In this document: in pieces, positions 34,239 to 42,812 of the stretch
Numbering within the stretch: the stretch's first letter is position 1
Layout of the letters: each line of letters starts with the position of its first letter
NCBI GenBank assembly: GCA_964621605.1
Contig: CAZUMJ010000008.1
Location: 1 to 64,000, forward strand
Direction of reading: 5' to 3'
Length of the DNA stretch: 64,000 bases
Source: CAZUMJ01 sp964621605
Lineage (GTDB): Bacteria > Actinomycetota > Acidimicrobiia > Acidimicrobiales > Iamiaceae
Program-made: the position numbers and the translations under genes
The notes under the pieces: generated by a model
Database searches by the model: none
The model's input: the letters and a program-made list of their open reading frames with translations, nothing else
What the model was told of the DNA's origin: nothing

Positions 34239-34901
34239 ATGGCCCGCACCCGACCGCCTGCACCGACCCTGGTGCTGTTCGTGCGACACGGGCAGACGCC
34301 CACCACGGGCGCGGTCCTGCCGGGACGTGCACCCGGCCTGCACCTCGCCGATGCCGGAATGGTCCAAGCCGAGCAGGTGGCGGCGCGCATCGAGGGGCTC
34401 ACCGACGCACGCAAGGGGCGATCGGTTGCGGCGGTGTACGCATCGCCGCTCGAACGCACCCGCGAGACGGCTGCACCGATCGCGAGACGCTGCGGCCTGC
34501 GCGTCCGCACCGACCGCGGCCTGCTCGAAGCCGACTTCGGAGACTGGACGGGCGCATCGCTCGCCGCGCTGCGCAAGCTGCCCGAGTGGACCGCGGTGCA
34601 GCGCAACCCGAGTGGGTTCCGCTTCCCCGGCGGCGAGTCGTTCACCGAGATGCAGACGCGCATCGTGGGCGCGGTGCAACGGCTGTGCGCCGCGCACCCC
34701 GGTGCCACGATCGTGGCCGTCTCGCACGCCGACCCGATAAAGGCAGCCGCGGCGCACGCGCTCGGGACGCACCTCGACCTCTTCCAACGCATCGTCGTGT
34801 CGCCCTGCTCGGTCACGGCGATCGCCTACGGGGCCGACGGCCCGATGGTGCTCGCCGTGAACTCGACAGGTGACGACCTCACCCGCCTCGTCCCCTCCTG
34901 A
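34239..34901 (+). CDS. Histidine phosphatase family protein (MSMEG_4193 type)
   Basis: A 220-residue phosphatase of the phosphoglycerate-mutase-like branch. The phosphohistidine motif is LFVRHGQTPTTG, followed by ASPLERTRETAAPIARR, LLEADFGDWTGASL and the second histidine in VSHADPIKAAAAHALG. It is the first gene of a trio (phosphatase, DUF3090, SCO1664-family protein) that is conserved across actinobacteria but not functionally characterised as far as I know. Confidence 0.9.
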   Translation: MARTRPPAPTLVLFVRHGQTPTTGAVLPGRAPGLHLADAGMVQAEQVAARIEGLTDARKGRSVAAVYASPLERTRETAAPIARRCGLRVRTDRGLLEADFGDWTGASLAALRKLPEWTAVQRNPSGFRFPGGESFTEMQTRIVGAVQRLCAAHPGATIVAVSHADPIKAAAAHALGTHLDLFQRIVVSPCSVTAIAYGADGPMVLAVNSTGDDLTRLVPS

Positions 34902-34919
34902 AACGCGACCAACAGAGCC

Positions 34920-35477
34920 GTGACTCCTCCCGACCCGTCCTTCGACTACGACCACCCCGACCTCTTCGTCGCGGGGGCCCTGGGCGAACCCGGCAGCCGG
35001 GTGTTCCACCTCCAGGCCGCCCAGGACCACGAGCTGATCTCCATCAAGTGCGAGAAGCAGCACGTTGCGGCGCTCGCAACGCACCTGGGGCGCATCCTTG
35101 CCGACCTGCCCCCAGCCGACAGCTCGGAGGTCGCTGCCATCGAGTCCGGGCTCCGCCAGCCGGTGGAGGACCTGTGGACGGCGGGCAACCTCGGCGTCGC
35201 GTACGACGCAGCCAACGACCGCATCGTCGTTGCGATCGAGCGGTTCGAAGACAGCCTCGCTGCGGAAGACGACGACGACTTCGACGACGAGGGCGTCTCC
35301 CGACCACTCGACCCGACAGGACGCGTCGCGCTCAGCCGGGCCCAGGCCGCCGCGTTCGTCGCCGTGGCAACCGCACTCGTCGAGAGCGGACGTCCGTCGT
35401 GTCGCTTCTGCGGCGGGCCGATCGACGCGGCGGGCCACGCCTGTCCGCGCGCGAACGGCTTCCGTCCCCGACGCTGA
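34920..35477 (+). CDS. DUF3090 family protein
   Basis: A 185-residue conserved actinobacterial protein of unknown function. It begins with DYDHPDLFVAGALGEPGSR and FHLQAAQDHELISIKCEKQH; the C-terminus has a likely zinc ribbon, CRFCGGPIDAAGHACPR. The start is GTG, 18 bases after the phosphatase stop, and the next gene starts 10 bases downstream, so the three are one transcription unit. Confidence 0.88.
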   Translation: MTPPDPSFDYDHPDLFVAGALGEPGSRVFHLQAAQDHELISIKCEKQHVAALATHLGRILADLPPADSSEVAAIESGLRQPVEDLWTAGNLGVAYDAANDRIVVAIERFEDSLAAEDDDDFDDEGVSRPLDPTGRVALSRAQAAAFVAVATALVESGRPSCRFCGGPIDAAGHACPRANGFRPRR

Positions 35478-35487
35478 GCACGACTGC

Positions 35488-36189
35488 ATGAGCGACGGCA
35501 CCGATCTGCTGCGCGACGGCACGCTGGAGCTCCTCGGTCGCATTCCGTGGAGTTCCAACGCGGCGTTCCTGGGGGAAGTTCACCACGACGGCGAGACGGC
35601 GCGCGTCATCTACAAGCCGCACCGAGGTGAGCGTCCGCTGTGGGACTTCCCGCCCGGCTTGGGGGTGCGCGAAGTCGCCGCATGGGTGGTGTCCGAGGCG
35701 TTGGGCTGGGCGGTAGTACCGCCGACGGTGCTGCGCGACGGGCCCTTCGGAAGCGGCTCCGTCCAGCTCTACATCGACGCGGACCCGGACCTGCACTACT
35801 TCGTGTGGTTGGAGGAGGGCGAGCACGAGGTTCTGGAGGGCCTCCGCACCCTGTGTGCGTTCGATCTGATCGTGAACAACGCGGATCGCAAGGCCGGGCA
35901 CTGCCTGCTCGACGCGCAGCGTCACGTGTGGGGCATCGATCACGGGCTGGCGTTCCACCACGAGCCGAAGCTGCGCACCGTCATCTGGGACTTCGCCGGC
36001 GAGCCGATCCCGGAGGAGCTGCGGGCGTCGGCCCGGGCGTTCGCCGAGCATGACCTTCCCGCCGCGCTGGTGACGATGCTCACCCCGTTCGAGCGCGACG
36101 CCCTGCAGACTCGGGCGGCTGCACTCTCCCGCACCGAGACGTTTCCCTCGGATCCCACCGGTCGGGCCTACCCCTGGCCGCTCGTGTAG
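35488..36189 (+). CDS. SCO1664-family protein with PI3K/HipA-like kinase motifs
   Basis: A 233-residue protein starting MSDGTDLLRDGTLELLGRIP. Residues that recall the atypical PI3/4-kinase fold are a candidate ATP lysine in ARVIYKPHRGERPLWDFPPG, a catalytic-loop-like LIVNNADRKAGHCLLDA and the metal motif GIDHGLAFH. These are seen in sequence; kinase activity is inference. It ends the phosphatase-DUF3090 operon, so the cluster might pair a kinase-like enzyme with a phosphatase. ATG at 35488; a longer upstream frame is only the shadow of DUF3090. Confidence 0.88.
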   Translation: MSDGTDLLRDGTLELLGRIPWSSNAAFLGEVHHDGETARVIYKPHRGERPLWDFPPGLGVREVAAWVVSEALGWAVVPPTVLRDGPFGSGSVQLYIDADPDLHYFVWLEEGEHEVLEGLRTLCAFDLIVNNADRKAGHCLLDAQRHVWGIDHGLAFHHEPKLRTVIWDFAGEPIPEELRASARAFAEHDLPAALVTMLTPFERDALQTRAAALSRTETFPSDPTGRAYPWPLV

Positions 36190-36277
36190 CCACCGCAGCC
36201 GGCGCGGGGCACTCGATCGCCCGCCACGCCCGACATCGGGTGGCACCCAGCCCGGTCGTGTCGTGTAGACGAGTGCG

Positions 36278-37285
36278 ATGGACTTCCCGGCCAACGTCGA
36301 GCTCGTCGACAAGGGAGACCTCGACGAGCTCATCCGCCATGTCGATCGGCTCGCCGCGGCAGGTGACTGGGATGGCCTTGAAGACCTGCGCCACCGAGCA
36401 CGACGGGCCTTCCACGAACGTGGCCGACAGCTCTGGCCAGTCGCCACGCGCGCCGAGTACCGCCTCGCGCTCGATGCGCCGGGACCGTGGGCAGCCGCGG
36501 TGGTCGTCGACGGGGCCGGGCATCTCGGCCCCGGTCCGCTCGCCGAGGTTGCCGCCACGACGCATGCATGGGAGGACCTCGCGCCGCACCTCCCACCGGG
36601 GCCGGCCGCTGCGTGGTGCGCGCACGAACGAGTCGCCCGCGGCGACGACCTGCGGGGTGACGAACGCATTCCCGCCGGCGGGCCCGAACTCCCCTTGGTG
36701 CGCAGCGGTTGGGAGCCCGCCTACCACGCGCCCGAGTACTCCCTCGAAGGACTCACCGAGGTGACGTGGCCTGTCGTGTCGGGTTCGCCACTGCCCGCTC
36801 GAGAGTCGGGCGTGACCGCCGCCCAGGTGTCCAACGCGGAGCTCGAACCCAGCCGCCAGGCGCTGCTCGACGTCACGCAGGCGTGGCGTCGAGACTCGAA
36901 CGGGCACGCACGCGCCGTGGCCGTGGAGGGCGACATCGTCGATGCACTCGGCGCGCTCGACGTCGCCACCCCGCTGCTGGAGCAGATCTCGCTCAGCGAC
37001 GCCCTCGACCGCATCGCCGCAGCGGCGGCGTCCGGCGGCGCACATGGCCGCCGCAGCGGTCTCGCTCGGGGACGGTTCGAAGCGTGGTGGGTCGCCGCCA
37101 CGCTCGTGGCGTTGGAAGACCCGTGGCCTCCCGACCCCGACGAGTTGGGCGAAGCGCTCGGCGAGCTGCGCTGGTGGTCGTGGCGACCGAGCGACCGACC
37201 GGACGTCGGCTGGACGCTCCGCCTCGCCATCGAAGACCCGCTCGACGGCGTGGCCTGGGCCCTCGACGCCACCGACCACTCGTGA
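36278..37285 (+). CDS. Unknown 335-residue protein
   Basis: Soluble protein without signal peptide or membrane helix. The N-terminal 60 residues form charged helices (DELIRHVDRLAAAGDWDGLE, DLRHRARRAFHERGRQLWPV). Later there is a tryptophan-rich C-terminus (RFEAWWVAATLVALEDPWPP, ELRWWSWRPSDRP). I do not recognise the family. TAGACG 6 bases before the ATG is a weak leaderless -10 box. It follows the kinase-like gene by 88 bases in the same direction. Confidence 0.8.
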   Translation: MDFPANVELVDKGDLDELIRHVDRLAAAGDWDGLEDLRHRARRAFHERGRQLWPVATRAEYRLALDAPGPWAAAVVVDGAGHLGPGPLAEVAATTHAWEDLAPHLPPGPAAAWCAHERVARGDDLRGDERIPAGGPELPLVRSGWEPAYHAPEYSLEGLTEVTWPVVSGSPLPARESGVTAAQVSNAELEPSRQALLDVTQAWRRDSNGHARAVAVEGDIVDALGALDVATPLLEQISLSDALDRIAAAAASGGAHGRRSGLARGRFEAWWVAATLVALEDPWPPDPDELGEALGELRWWSWRPSDRPDVGWTLRLAIEDPLDGVAWALDATDHS

Positions 37286-37302
37286 GCGGCTGACCGCACG
37301 GC

Positions 37303-37332
37303 CCGCCCGGTAGCGAATCGCCGAGCGGGCGG
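37303..37332. terminator. Weak hairpin between convergent genes
   Basis: CCGCCCG (37303-37309) and CGGGCGG (37326-37332) can pair across a 16-base loop, between the unknown gene and the HAF-repeat gene. Confidence 0.35.
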
Positions 37333-37339
37333 TGCTCAC

Positions 37340-38590
37340 CTACGACGCTGGCGGCGGCAGGTGCACGGGGCCGAAGAGCGACTGTTGGGATGCGACGAAG
37401 CCATCGCTGAGACGGACCGGCAGCCACGCAGAGAGGTACGCCCCGTCGAGGATCGAGCGGCGCGTGGGCTCCCAGAGGTCGTACACGGCCGCGACGGTGA
37501 CATCTACCGTCGCGCCGCCGTCGGCCGGCACGAGGTGGACGATCACCTGGTTTCCGACGACCCGGTCGTGGTCGTCGATCGCCAGCGCCTGCCCCTCGCC
37601 GAGGTCGCGGCTGCGCTTCCCGTTCTGCCACCAGGCCGCCGCGTGCGTGCCACGCCAGCCGACGACGGTTCCGTCGCGGTTGATGTCGAGCGCCATGGAC
37701 GCCCCCGTACCCGGCGCCAGGTCGACCACGCGGTGGCGGTGGCCTCGTCGCCACAGCACGGCATGGTTCTCACCCCCGAGAGGTGCGTAGCCGACCACCG
37801 TGCCGTCGTCGTTCAGGGCGGTGCCCGTCGCGGCCCCATCGCCGAGGTCACCCAGCTTCACGAGCGATCCGTCTGCCGGGTTCCAGAGCCACGCGCCGTC
37901 ATCGGAGGGCGAGGGTGACGCCCACGAGTTGACGAGGATCACGCCGTCGTTGTTGATCGCGACGCCGGTCGAGGCGACGACTCCGGGCGGCATCGGGGCG
38001 AAGCTGAACCCGTCCGCGGCGCTCCACCGGAACGCGACAGACGCGGGGACGCCGTCGGGCGGGCGCCGGCATTGGCAGGGCGCGACGCCGGTCACGACGT
38101 CGTGGTCGTTCAGCGCGTTGCCGTACGCGCTCCGATCGCCAAGCGGTTCCGGTGCGCCTGTGCGGCCCATGACCTGGGTGGCGCCGTCGCGCAGGAGCAC
38201 AAGCTCACGGGACGCGCTCTTGTAGGCGCTGCGTGCGCCATATCCGACAGCGGTGCCATTGCGGTTGACATCGCCGAGCATGACGAAGGCAAACCCCGTG
38301 GTGTCGACAGGAACTGAGGGGACCACGCCGTCGACGGCGCGGAGGTAGCCGACCCAGGCCGCGGCGAGCCACGACGCCTGCGCGGTGGTCGGAAGCGAGA
38401 GCTGGGGCGCGTCTGGGACGGCGTGCAGGCGCTGCCGTCGAGTGCTCGCGGGTGAGCTTGGCGCGGATGCAGCCCTCGGAACGGCGGTTGCGGTCGAGAC
38501 CGTTCCCAACACGGTGACGCCTGCAACTGCGAGGAGAACTGCCAGGAGGTGGGTCGCAAACCGGGGCCTCGACGCGCGCCGAACACGCAT
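37340..38590 (-). CDS. Secreted protein with HAF-type repeats
   Basis: A 416-residue exported protein. The signal peptide (about residues 1-37) is MRVRRASRPRFATHLLAVLL and following, ending near TATA. The mature protein is built of repeats in which short strands carry N-D-x-G-x-V-V-G or similar: VNRNGTAVGYGARSA, LNDHDVVTGVAP, INNDGVILVN, LNDDGTVVGYAPLGGENHAV, INRDGTVVGWRGTHA and IDDHDRVVGNQV. This matches the HAF repeat of extracellular beta-propeller-like proteins. Function unknown. The ATG at 38590 has GAGGAG upstream. Confidence 0.82.
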   Translation of the reverse strand: MRVRRASRPRFATHLLAVLLAVAGVTVLGTVSTATAVPRAASAPSSPASTRRQRLHAVPDAPQLSLPTTAQASWLAAAWVGYLRAVDGVVPSVPVDTTGFAFVMLGDVNRNGTAVGYGARSAYKSASRELVLLRDGATQVMGRTGAPEPLGDRSAYGNALNDHDVVTGVAPCQCRRPPDGVPASVAFRWSAADGFSFAPMPPGVVASTGVAINNDGVILVNSWASPSPSDDGAWLWNPADGSLVKLGDLGDGAATGTALNDDGTVVGYAPLGGENHAVLWRRGHRHRVVDLAPGTGASMALDINRDGTVVGWRGTHAAAWWQNGKRSRDLGEGQALAIDDHDRVVGNQVIVHLVPADGGATVDVTVAAVYDLWEPTRRSILDGAYLSAWLPVRLSDGFVASQQSLFGPVHLPPPAS

Positions 38591-38684
38591 GGTGCTGCTC
38601 CTCTCGCGGCAGCTGCCGCATCGCCTCGCGATCGCGCGGGGCCCCATCCGCCACCCACGTCATCTGATGATCCTCCGATCCTGG

Positions 38685-38894
38685 CAGGACAGGGAATGAA
38701 AGGCAAGGAGACCCTTCGATACGTAGTGATGTATCCGCGNNNNNNNNNNNNNNNNNNNNNNNNNNNNNNNNNNNNNNNNNNNNNNNNNNNNNNNNNNNNN
38801 NNNNNNNNNNNNNNNNNNNNNNNNNNNNNNNNNNNNNNNCAGGACAGGGAATGAAAGGCAAGGAGACCCTTCGATACGTAGTGATGTATCCGCG
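38685..38894. repeat. Two identical 55-base copies flanking N gap 3
   Basis: Copies at 38685-38739 and 38840-38894 are identical and stop exactly at the N run, as at gap 1. Merging them would close the gap. The unit contains a small hairpin ATAC-N8-GTAT. Confidence 0.85.
38740..38839. other. Assembly gap 3, 100 N, in a 509-base intergenic region
   Basis: The region 38591-39099 between the divergent secreted-protein genes holds the gap, the flanking repeats and presumably both promoters. An 8-bp stem (GCGACGCC with GGTGTCGC, one G-T pair) surrounds about 24 bases near 38900-38940. I recognise no known RNA there. Confidence 0.9.
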
Positions 38895-39099
38895 AAGCGA
38901 CGCCACAGGTCCGATGAGCAAAGGGCAACGGTGTCGCCGACGAAGCGGCCGTGCATCCCGCCGGCGGCAGCAACAGCGCGCATCGGGCACAGATCAGGCA
39001 GGGAGGTTTCGAGGATGTCCATGGCTGACCCTGGAGCCGTCCACATCCCCTGACAGGGCAGGTCGCCCCGTCACTCCCCGAGGAACCGAGGACCAAACC

Positions 39100-39828
39100 A
39101 TGGCTGCATCATCCCCGCCCGCTTCACCTGGCACCCCCGTGGCACCAGCGAGCACCGCGACCACCGCCCCAGAGGTTGCAGGAGCACCTCGCACAGCCCA
39201 TCGGCGCCGACTGCCGCGAGGTGCCCGAGCGATCGCCCTCGGCGTGCTGCTCGGCCTCACCGCGTTCGCGACCGCCTGCCAACCTCCCGACCCCAGAGCC
39301 GTGCACATCTACCACCCCGTCGACGGCCGCGTCGTGCCGTGGAACAGCGTCGACCTGCTCATCTGGTCTGAAGGGCCCGGCACGCCCATCTTCAGCTGCG
39401 ACCTGAACGGTGCCGCGATCCCGTGCCACAACATGACCTCGGTGTACATGAGCGACGGGCCGAAGACGCTCGTCCTCACCGGCACCTGGTCTGACGGCTA
39501 TGTGGCAACGGCTACCGCGCACTTCACCGTCGATGGGCCCAAGCTCACCATCACCTCGCCAACTCCCGATCAGGTCTCGCCGAGCACCGTGCCGGTCGAG
39601 TTCTCCATGACGCTGAGCGATGACCCAGACGTGTGGACCTATTACCAGCTGCCGGACTTCACCTACACGTGCCAGTTCGACGCGGATTCGCCCGTGCCGT
39701 GCACGTCACCGACGACCCAAGGTGGCCTCTCCGCAGGGCAGCACACACTGAAGGTGGTCGCAACCGACCAGAACTCCCAGAAGCGTGTCACCGCGAGCAC
39801 GACGTTCACCGTGGGAGGCGACGCCTAG
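39100..39828 (+). CDS. Lipoprotein with two Ig-like domains
   Basis: A 242-residue protein. After a Pro/Ala/Thr-rich, basic start comes a hydrophobic stretch and lipobox LTAFATAC; the long N-region before the lipobox (about 58 residues) is unusual. Two similar domains follow, each with a Cys pair: IFSCDLNGAAIPCHN ending in VATATAHFTVDG, and FTYTCQFDADSPVPCTSP with LSAGQHTLKVVATDQNSQKR. They look like bacterial Ig-like or fibronectin-type surface domains. GAGGA lies 8-10 bases before the ATG. Confidence 0.82.
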   Translation: MAASSPPASPGTPVAPASTATTAPEVAGAPRTAHRRRLPRGARAIALGVLLGLTAFATACQPPDPRAVHIYHPVDGRVVPWNSVDLLIWSEGPGTPIFSCDLNGAAIPCHNMTSVYMSDGPKTLVLTGTWSDGYVATATAHFTVDGPKLTITSPTPDQVSPSTVPVEFSMTLSDDPDVWTYYQLPDFTYTCQFDADSPVPCTSPTTQGGLSAGQHTLKVVATDQNSQKRVTASTTFTVGGDA

Positions 39829-39851
39829 CGAGCCGCTTCACGCCCGAGCAG

Positions 39852-39897
39852 CGCGCTTTCGGCCGCCAGCACCGTGCTCACCGCGGCCGAAAGCGCG
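39852..39897. terminator. Bidirectional terminator with a 15-bp stem
   Basis: CGCGCTTTCGGCCGC (39852-39866) and GCGGCCGAAAGCGCG (39883-39897) pair perfectly around a 16-base loop between convergent genes. The stop codon of the minus-strand SARP gene lies in the loop, so the stem doubles as its last codons. Confidence 0.8.
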
Positions 39898-40714
39898 ACT
39901 GCACCCGGGTGCACGCACCCGAGGGCTGCACGAGTGCCCGCTCGCGCACCGGGCGCCACAGGGTCGGGTCGTGCACCAGGATCGCCTCCTCGAGGTGGCG
40001 CAGCAACGGGCCCGGCTCAAGCCCCAGTTCCCGTGCGAGGTAGCGCCGCCCGTCCTGGAGGATCCGCAACGCCTCTGCCTGGCGACCCGAGCGGTACATG
40101 GCAACGACGAGTTGCGCGCGCAAGGCCTCGTTCTCGGGGTGCTGCATCACCAACGCCCCGACTTCGATCACAACTTCGAGGTGCCGCCCCAGGTCGAGGA
40201 GGCGATCCCCTCGCGCGGTGAGGGCGGAGAGGCGCGCCGCGTCGAGGCGCCCCCGTTCGGCGCGCGCGAACGACTCGCCCTTGAAGTCTGCGAGCGCTTC
40301 CCCCCGCCACAGCGCCAGCGCATCGTCGAGCGACCGCACCGCCGTTGCGGCGTCGAGGTCGGGGCGCACCGCTGCCTTCGCGCGCTCGACGAACAGGCGG
40401 CTGTCGACCTGTTCGGGATCGACCTCGAGCACGTACCCGGTCTTCGTCGTCGCGAGCAGCTCCTCGCAGCAGCCGGCACCGCGGAACGTCGCCCTGAGCT
40501 GCGAGACCGCCGTGCGCAGCATGCCGATCGCACTTGTGGGTGGATGACCCTCCCAGAGCTCGTCGACCGCGCGTTCGACCCCGACGCTCTCATTGGGGTG
40601 GATGAGCAGCAGGGCCAACAAGGCCCGCTGCCGGGACCCTCCGAGCACGAGTGGGCGCCCCTCCACGCGGGCTGCCAAGGGGCCAAGCAACTGGAACTGC
40701 GCGGCGAGGCTCAC
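39878..40714 (-). CDS. SARP/AfsR-type transcriptional regulator (HTH plus BTAD)
   Basis: A 278-residue regulator. Residues 5-95 form an OmpR-like winged helix (LGPLAARVEGRPLVLGGSRQ, RALLALLLIHPNESV, SVIDELW-like VERAVDELWEG, RTAVSQLRATF). Residues about 100-245 are the helical bacterial transcriptional activation domain (DSRLFVERAKAA, RLDAARLSALTARGDRLLDL, YRSGRQAEALRILQDGRRYL). There is no NB-ARC ATPase domain, so it is a small SARP. Its target is unknown; the Ig-like lipoprotein gene next to it is convergent rather than divergent. GTG start with AAGGAG upstream. Confidence 0.92.
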   Translation of the reverse strand: MSLAAQFQLLGPLAARVEGRPLVLGGSRQRALLALLLIHPNESVGVERAVDELWEGHPPTSAIGMLRTAVSQLRATFRGAGCCEELLATTKTGYVLEVDPEQVDSRLFVERAKAAVRPDLDAATAVRSLDDALALWRGEALADFKGESFARAERGRLDAARLSALTARGDRLLDLGRHLEVVIEVGALVMQHPENEALRAQLVVAMYRSGRQAEALRILQDGRRYLARELGLEPGPLLRHLEEAILVHDPTLWRPVRERALVQPSGACTRVQSRFRPR

Positions 40715-40875
40715 CTGCGGTCTCCTTTAGGTGCCCTCCGATTGCGCAGCTTATGCGCCACGCATGAACCTCTGCCCCGCCGCATCAGAAGCGGCTGCAC
40801 ACACGCGCCACGGGGGCGCACCCAAGCCGAACCGGCCTGCGCGCGCCCCCGCAAAGGCGTCGAACGTGCGGAGCG

Positions 40876-41847
40876 TCAGCCGCGTGCTTGCAGCGCCTCG
40901 ATGAGCTTGGGGAGCACCTTGTGCACGTCGCCCACGATGCCGAGGTCGGCGACACCGAAGATGGGTGCCTCCTCGTCCTTGTTGATGGCGATGATGTTCT
41001 TGGAGCCCTTCATGCCGACGAGGTGCTGCGTGGCGCCAGAGATGCCGGCGGCGATGTAGACGGTCGGCTTGACGACCTTGCCGGTCTGGCCGACCTGGTA
41101 GCTGTAGGGCACCCAGCCGGCGTCGACGATCGCACGCGATGCGCCAGGCGCACCCTTGAGCAGCTTCGCGAGCTGCTCGATCATCTCGTACTTGCCGGCC
41201 TCACCGAGACCACGGCCGCCGGAGACGACGACCTCGGCCTCGTCGAGGCGCGGACCGCTCGCCTCTTCGACGTGGCGGTTGATGACCTTGGCGCTGCCGG
41301 CGGCACCCGTGTCGGGTACTGCGAGGGCCGCGACAGCCGCAGGCGCACCGCCCACCTCTTCGGCGGCGAACGACTTCGGGCGGGCGAGCACGATGGCCGG
41401 GCCACTCGAGGTGACCTTCGTCTTCACGTTGGTCGTGCCACCGAACACCGGCGCGGTGACCACCACGGCGTCGCCCTCGATGGCGACGTCGGTGTTGTTG
41501 GTGAGGAGGCCGGTGTCGAGCTTCGCCGAAAGGCGACCGGCGACGTCACGCCCGTCGGGCGTGGTGCCGAGCAGGATCAGGTCGGGGCCGTTGCCGGCGG
41601 CGACTGCCGCCGCGACGGCAGCTGCGACGGGAGCGCCGAGGAGCGCCCCGCCGAGGTCACCGGTCGCGTGCACGGTGGTTGCACCGTGTGCGCCGAGCGT
41701 TGCGGCGATGGCGTCAGCGTCGCTGCCGCCGTAGAACGCTTCGATGGTGCCACCCAGCTCGCGGGCCTTGGCGAGCAGCTCGAGGGAGATCGACGCGACC
41801 TTGCCGTCGGTCGCCTCGGCGAAGACCCAGATGCGGTTGATTGCCAT
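40876..41847 (-). CDS. etfA: Electron transfer flavoprotein subunit alpha
   Basis: FAD-binding subunit of ETF, which takes electrons from acyl-CoA dehydrogenases. It has 323 residues. The FAD domain has VVSGGRGLGEAGKYEMIEQL, GWVPYSYQVGQTGKVVKPTV, YIAAGISGATQHLVGMKGS and INKDEEAPIFGVADLGIVGD. It follows etfB by 14 bases. The acyl-CoA dehydrogenase at 28 kb is a possible electron donor. Confidence 0.97.
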   Translation of the reverse strand: MAINRIWVFAEATDGKVASISLELLAKARELGGTIEAFYGGSDADAIAATLGAHGATTVHATGDLGGALLGAPVAAAVAAAVAAGNGPDLILLGTTPDGRDVAGRLSAKLDTGLLTNNTDVAIEGDAVVVTAPVFGGTTNVKTKVTSSGPAIVLARPKSFAAEEVGGAPAAVAALAVPDTGAAGSAKVINRHVEEASGPRLDEAEVVVSGGRGLGEAGKYEMIEQLAKLLKGAPGASRAIVDAGWVPYSYQVGQTGKVVKPTVYIAAGISGATQHLVGMKGSKNIIAINKDEEAPIFGVADLGIVGDVHKVLPKLIEALQARG

Positions 41848-41861
41848 GTTTCCGGGCCTCC

Positions 41862-42641
41862 TCAGATGACCTTCAGATTTTCGAGGAACGCCACGATCTT
41901 CTCGTGGGCGTCACCCTCGTCGACGACCTTCTCACCGGCCTCACGGGCGGCTGCTGGTGCAACCTCGATGATCTCCTGCCCCGCGCCGGCCCAGCCGACC
42001 GCGCTGGCGTCGAGCCCGAGATCGCCCAGGGTGACCTGGTCGACCGGCTTGCTCTTGGCAGCCATGATCCCCTTGAAGGAGGGGTAGCGAGGCTCGACGA
42101 CCCCGGCGGTCACGGACACGACCGCGGGAAGGGGTACCTCGACCTCGTCGTAGCCGGCCTCTGTCTGACGCTGCACCTTGGCAGTGCCACCGTCGACCTC
42201 GAGGTGCTTTGCGAAGGTGACCGAGGGGAGCCCCAGCAGCTCGGCAAGCTGCGCGGCGACCGTGCCCGTGTAGCCATCTGACGCCTCGACCGCGGTGAGG
42301 ACGAGCTCAGCGCCCTCGACCCGCTCGACCGCCTTGGCGAGCACCTTTGCGGTGCCGAGGGCGCCCGAGCCAGCCAGCGCGTCGTCGCTCACGAGGATCG
42401 CCTTGGCGGCACCCATCGCGAGGGCCGTGCGGAGCCCGGCGACCTCACCGTTGGGGGCCATCGACACGAGGGTGACCTCGCCGCTGCCCGCCTTGTCGAC
42501 GAGCTGCAGGGCCACCTCGACGCCGTAGGAGTCGGCTTCATCGAGGATGAGCTTCCCGGAGCGGTTGAGGGTGTTGTCAGGATCCAACGAGCCCGGCTCG
42601 GCCGGGTCCGGGATCTGCTTGACGCAGACGACCACGTTCAT
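41862..42641 (-). CDS. etfB: Electron transfer flavoprotein subunit beta
   Basis: AMP-binding subunit of ETF, 259 residues, starting MNVVVCVKQIPDPAEPGSLD. The conserved signature appears as VEVPLPAVVSVTAGVVEPRY and PSFKGIMAAKSKPV. The ATG at 42641 was chosen because the family starts there and AGGAG lies 9 bases upstream; an upstream ATG at 42677 is not family-like. Confidence 0.97.
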   Translation of the reverse strand: MNVVVCVKQIPDPAEPGSLDPDNTLNRSGKLILDEADSYGVEVALQLVDKAGSGEVTLVSMAPNGEVAGLRTALAMGAAKAILVSDDALAGSGALGTAKVLAKAVERVEGAELVLTAVEASDGYTGTVAAQLAELLGLPSVTFAKHLEVDGGTAKVQRQTEAGYDEVEVPLPAVVSVTAGVVEPRYPSFKGIMAAKSKPVDQVTLGDLGLDASAVGWAGAGQEIIEVAPAAAREAGEKVVDEGDAHEKIVAFLENLKVI

Positions 42642-42800
42642 GGAGGGATTCTCCTGTTGGAAATCGGTGGCGAACAAATCGCCCCGCGCTGCACCCGAGG
42701 CAGGCTGCAGCGGGGTCGAACCGGCGCGGTGCGGGAACCGCCCAGGCCGCTGCGCACCCTACCGCACGCACCTCGGACCTGAAACGGCCGATCGTCCCAT

Positions 42801-42806
42801 TAGGTT
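42801..42806 (+). promoter_or_regulatory. Leaderless -10 box of the lipid kinase gene
   Basis: TAGGTT, 6 bases before the ATG at 42813. Confidence 0.5.
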
Positions 42807-42812
42807 CTGGCT

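Noticed and set aside
38690..38960. Cobalamin or c-di-GMP riboswitch in the leader of the Ig-like lipoprotein
   Set aside because: A GGAGACC string and a GCCACAGG string occur, but in the wrong order and without the other conserved segments of either class.
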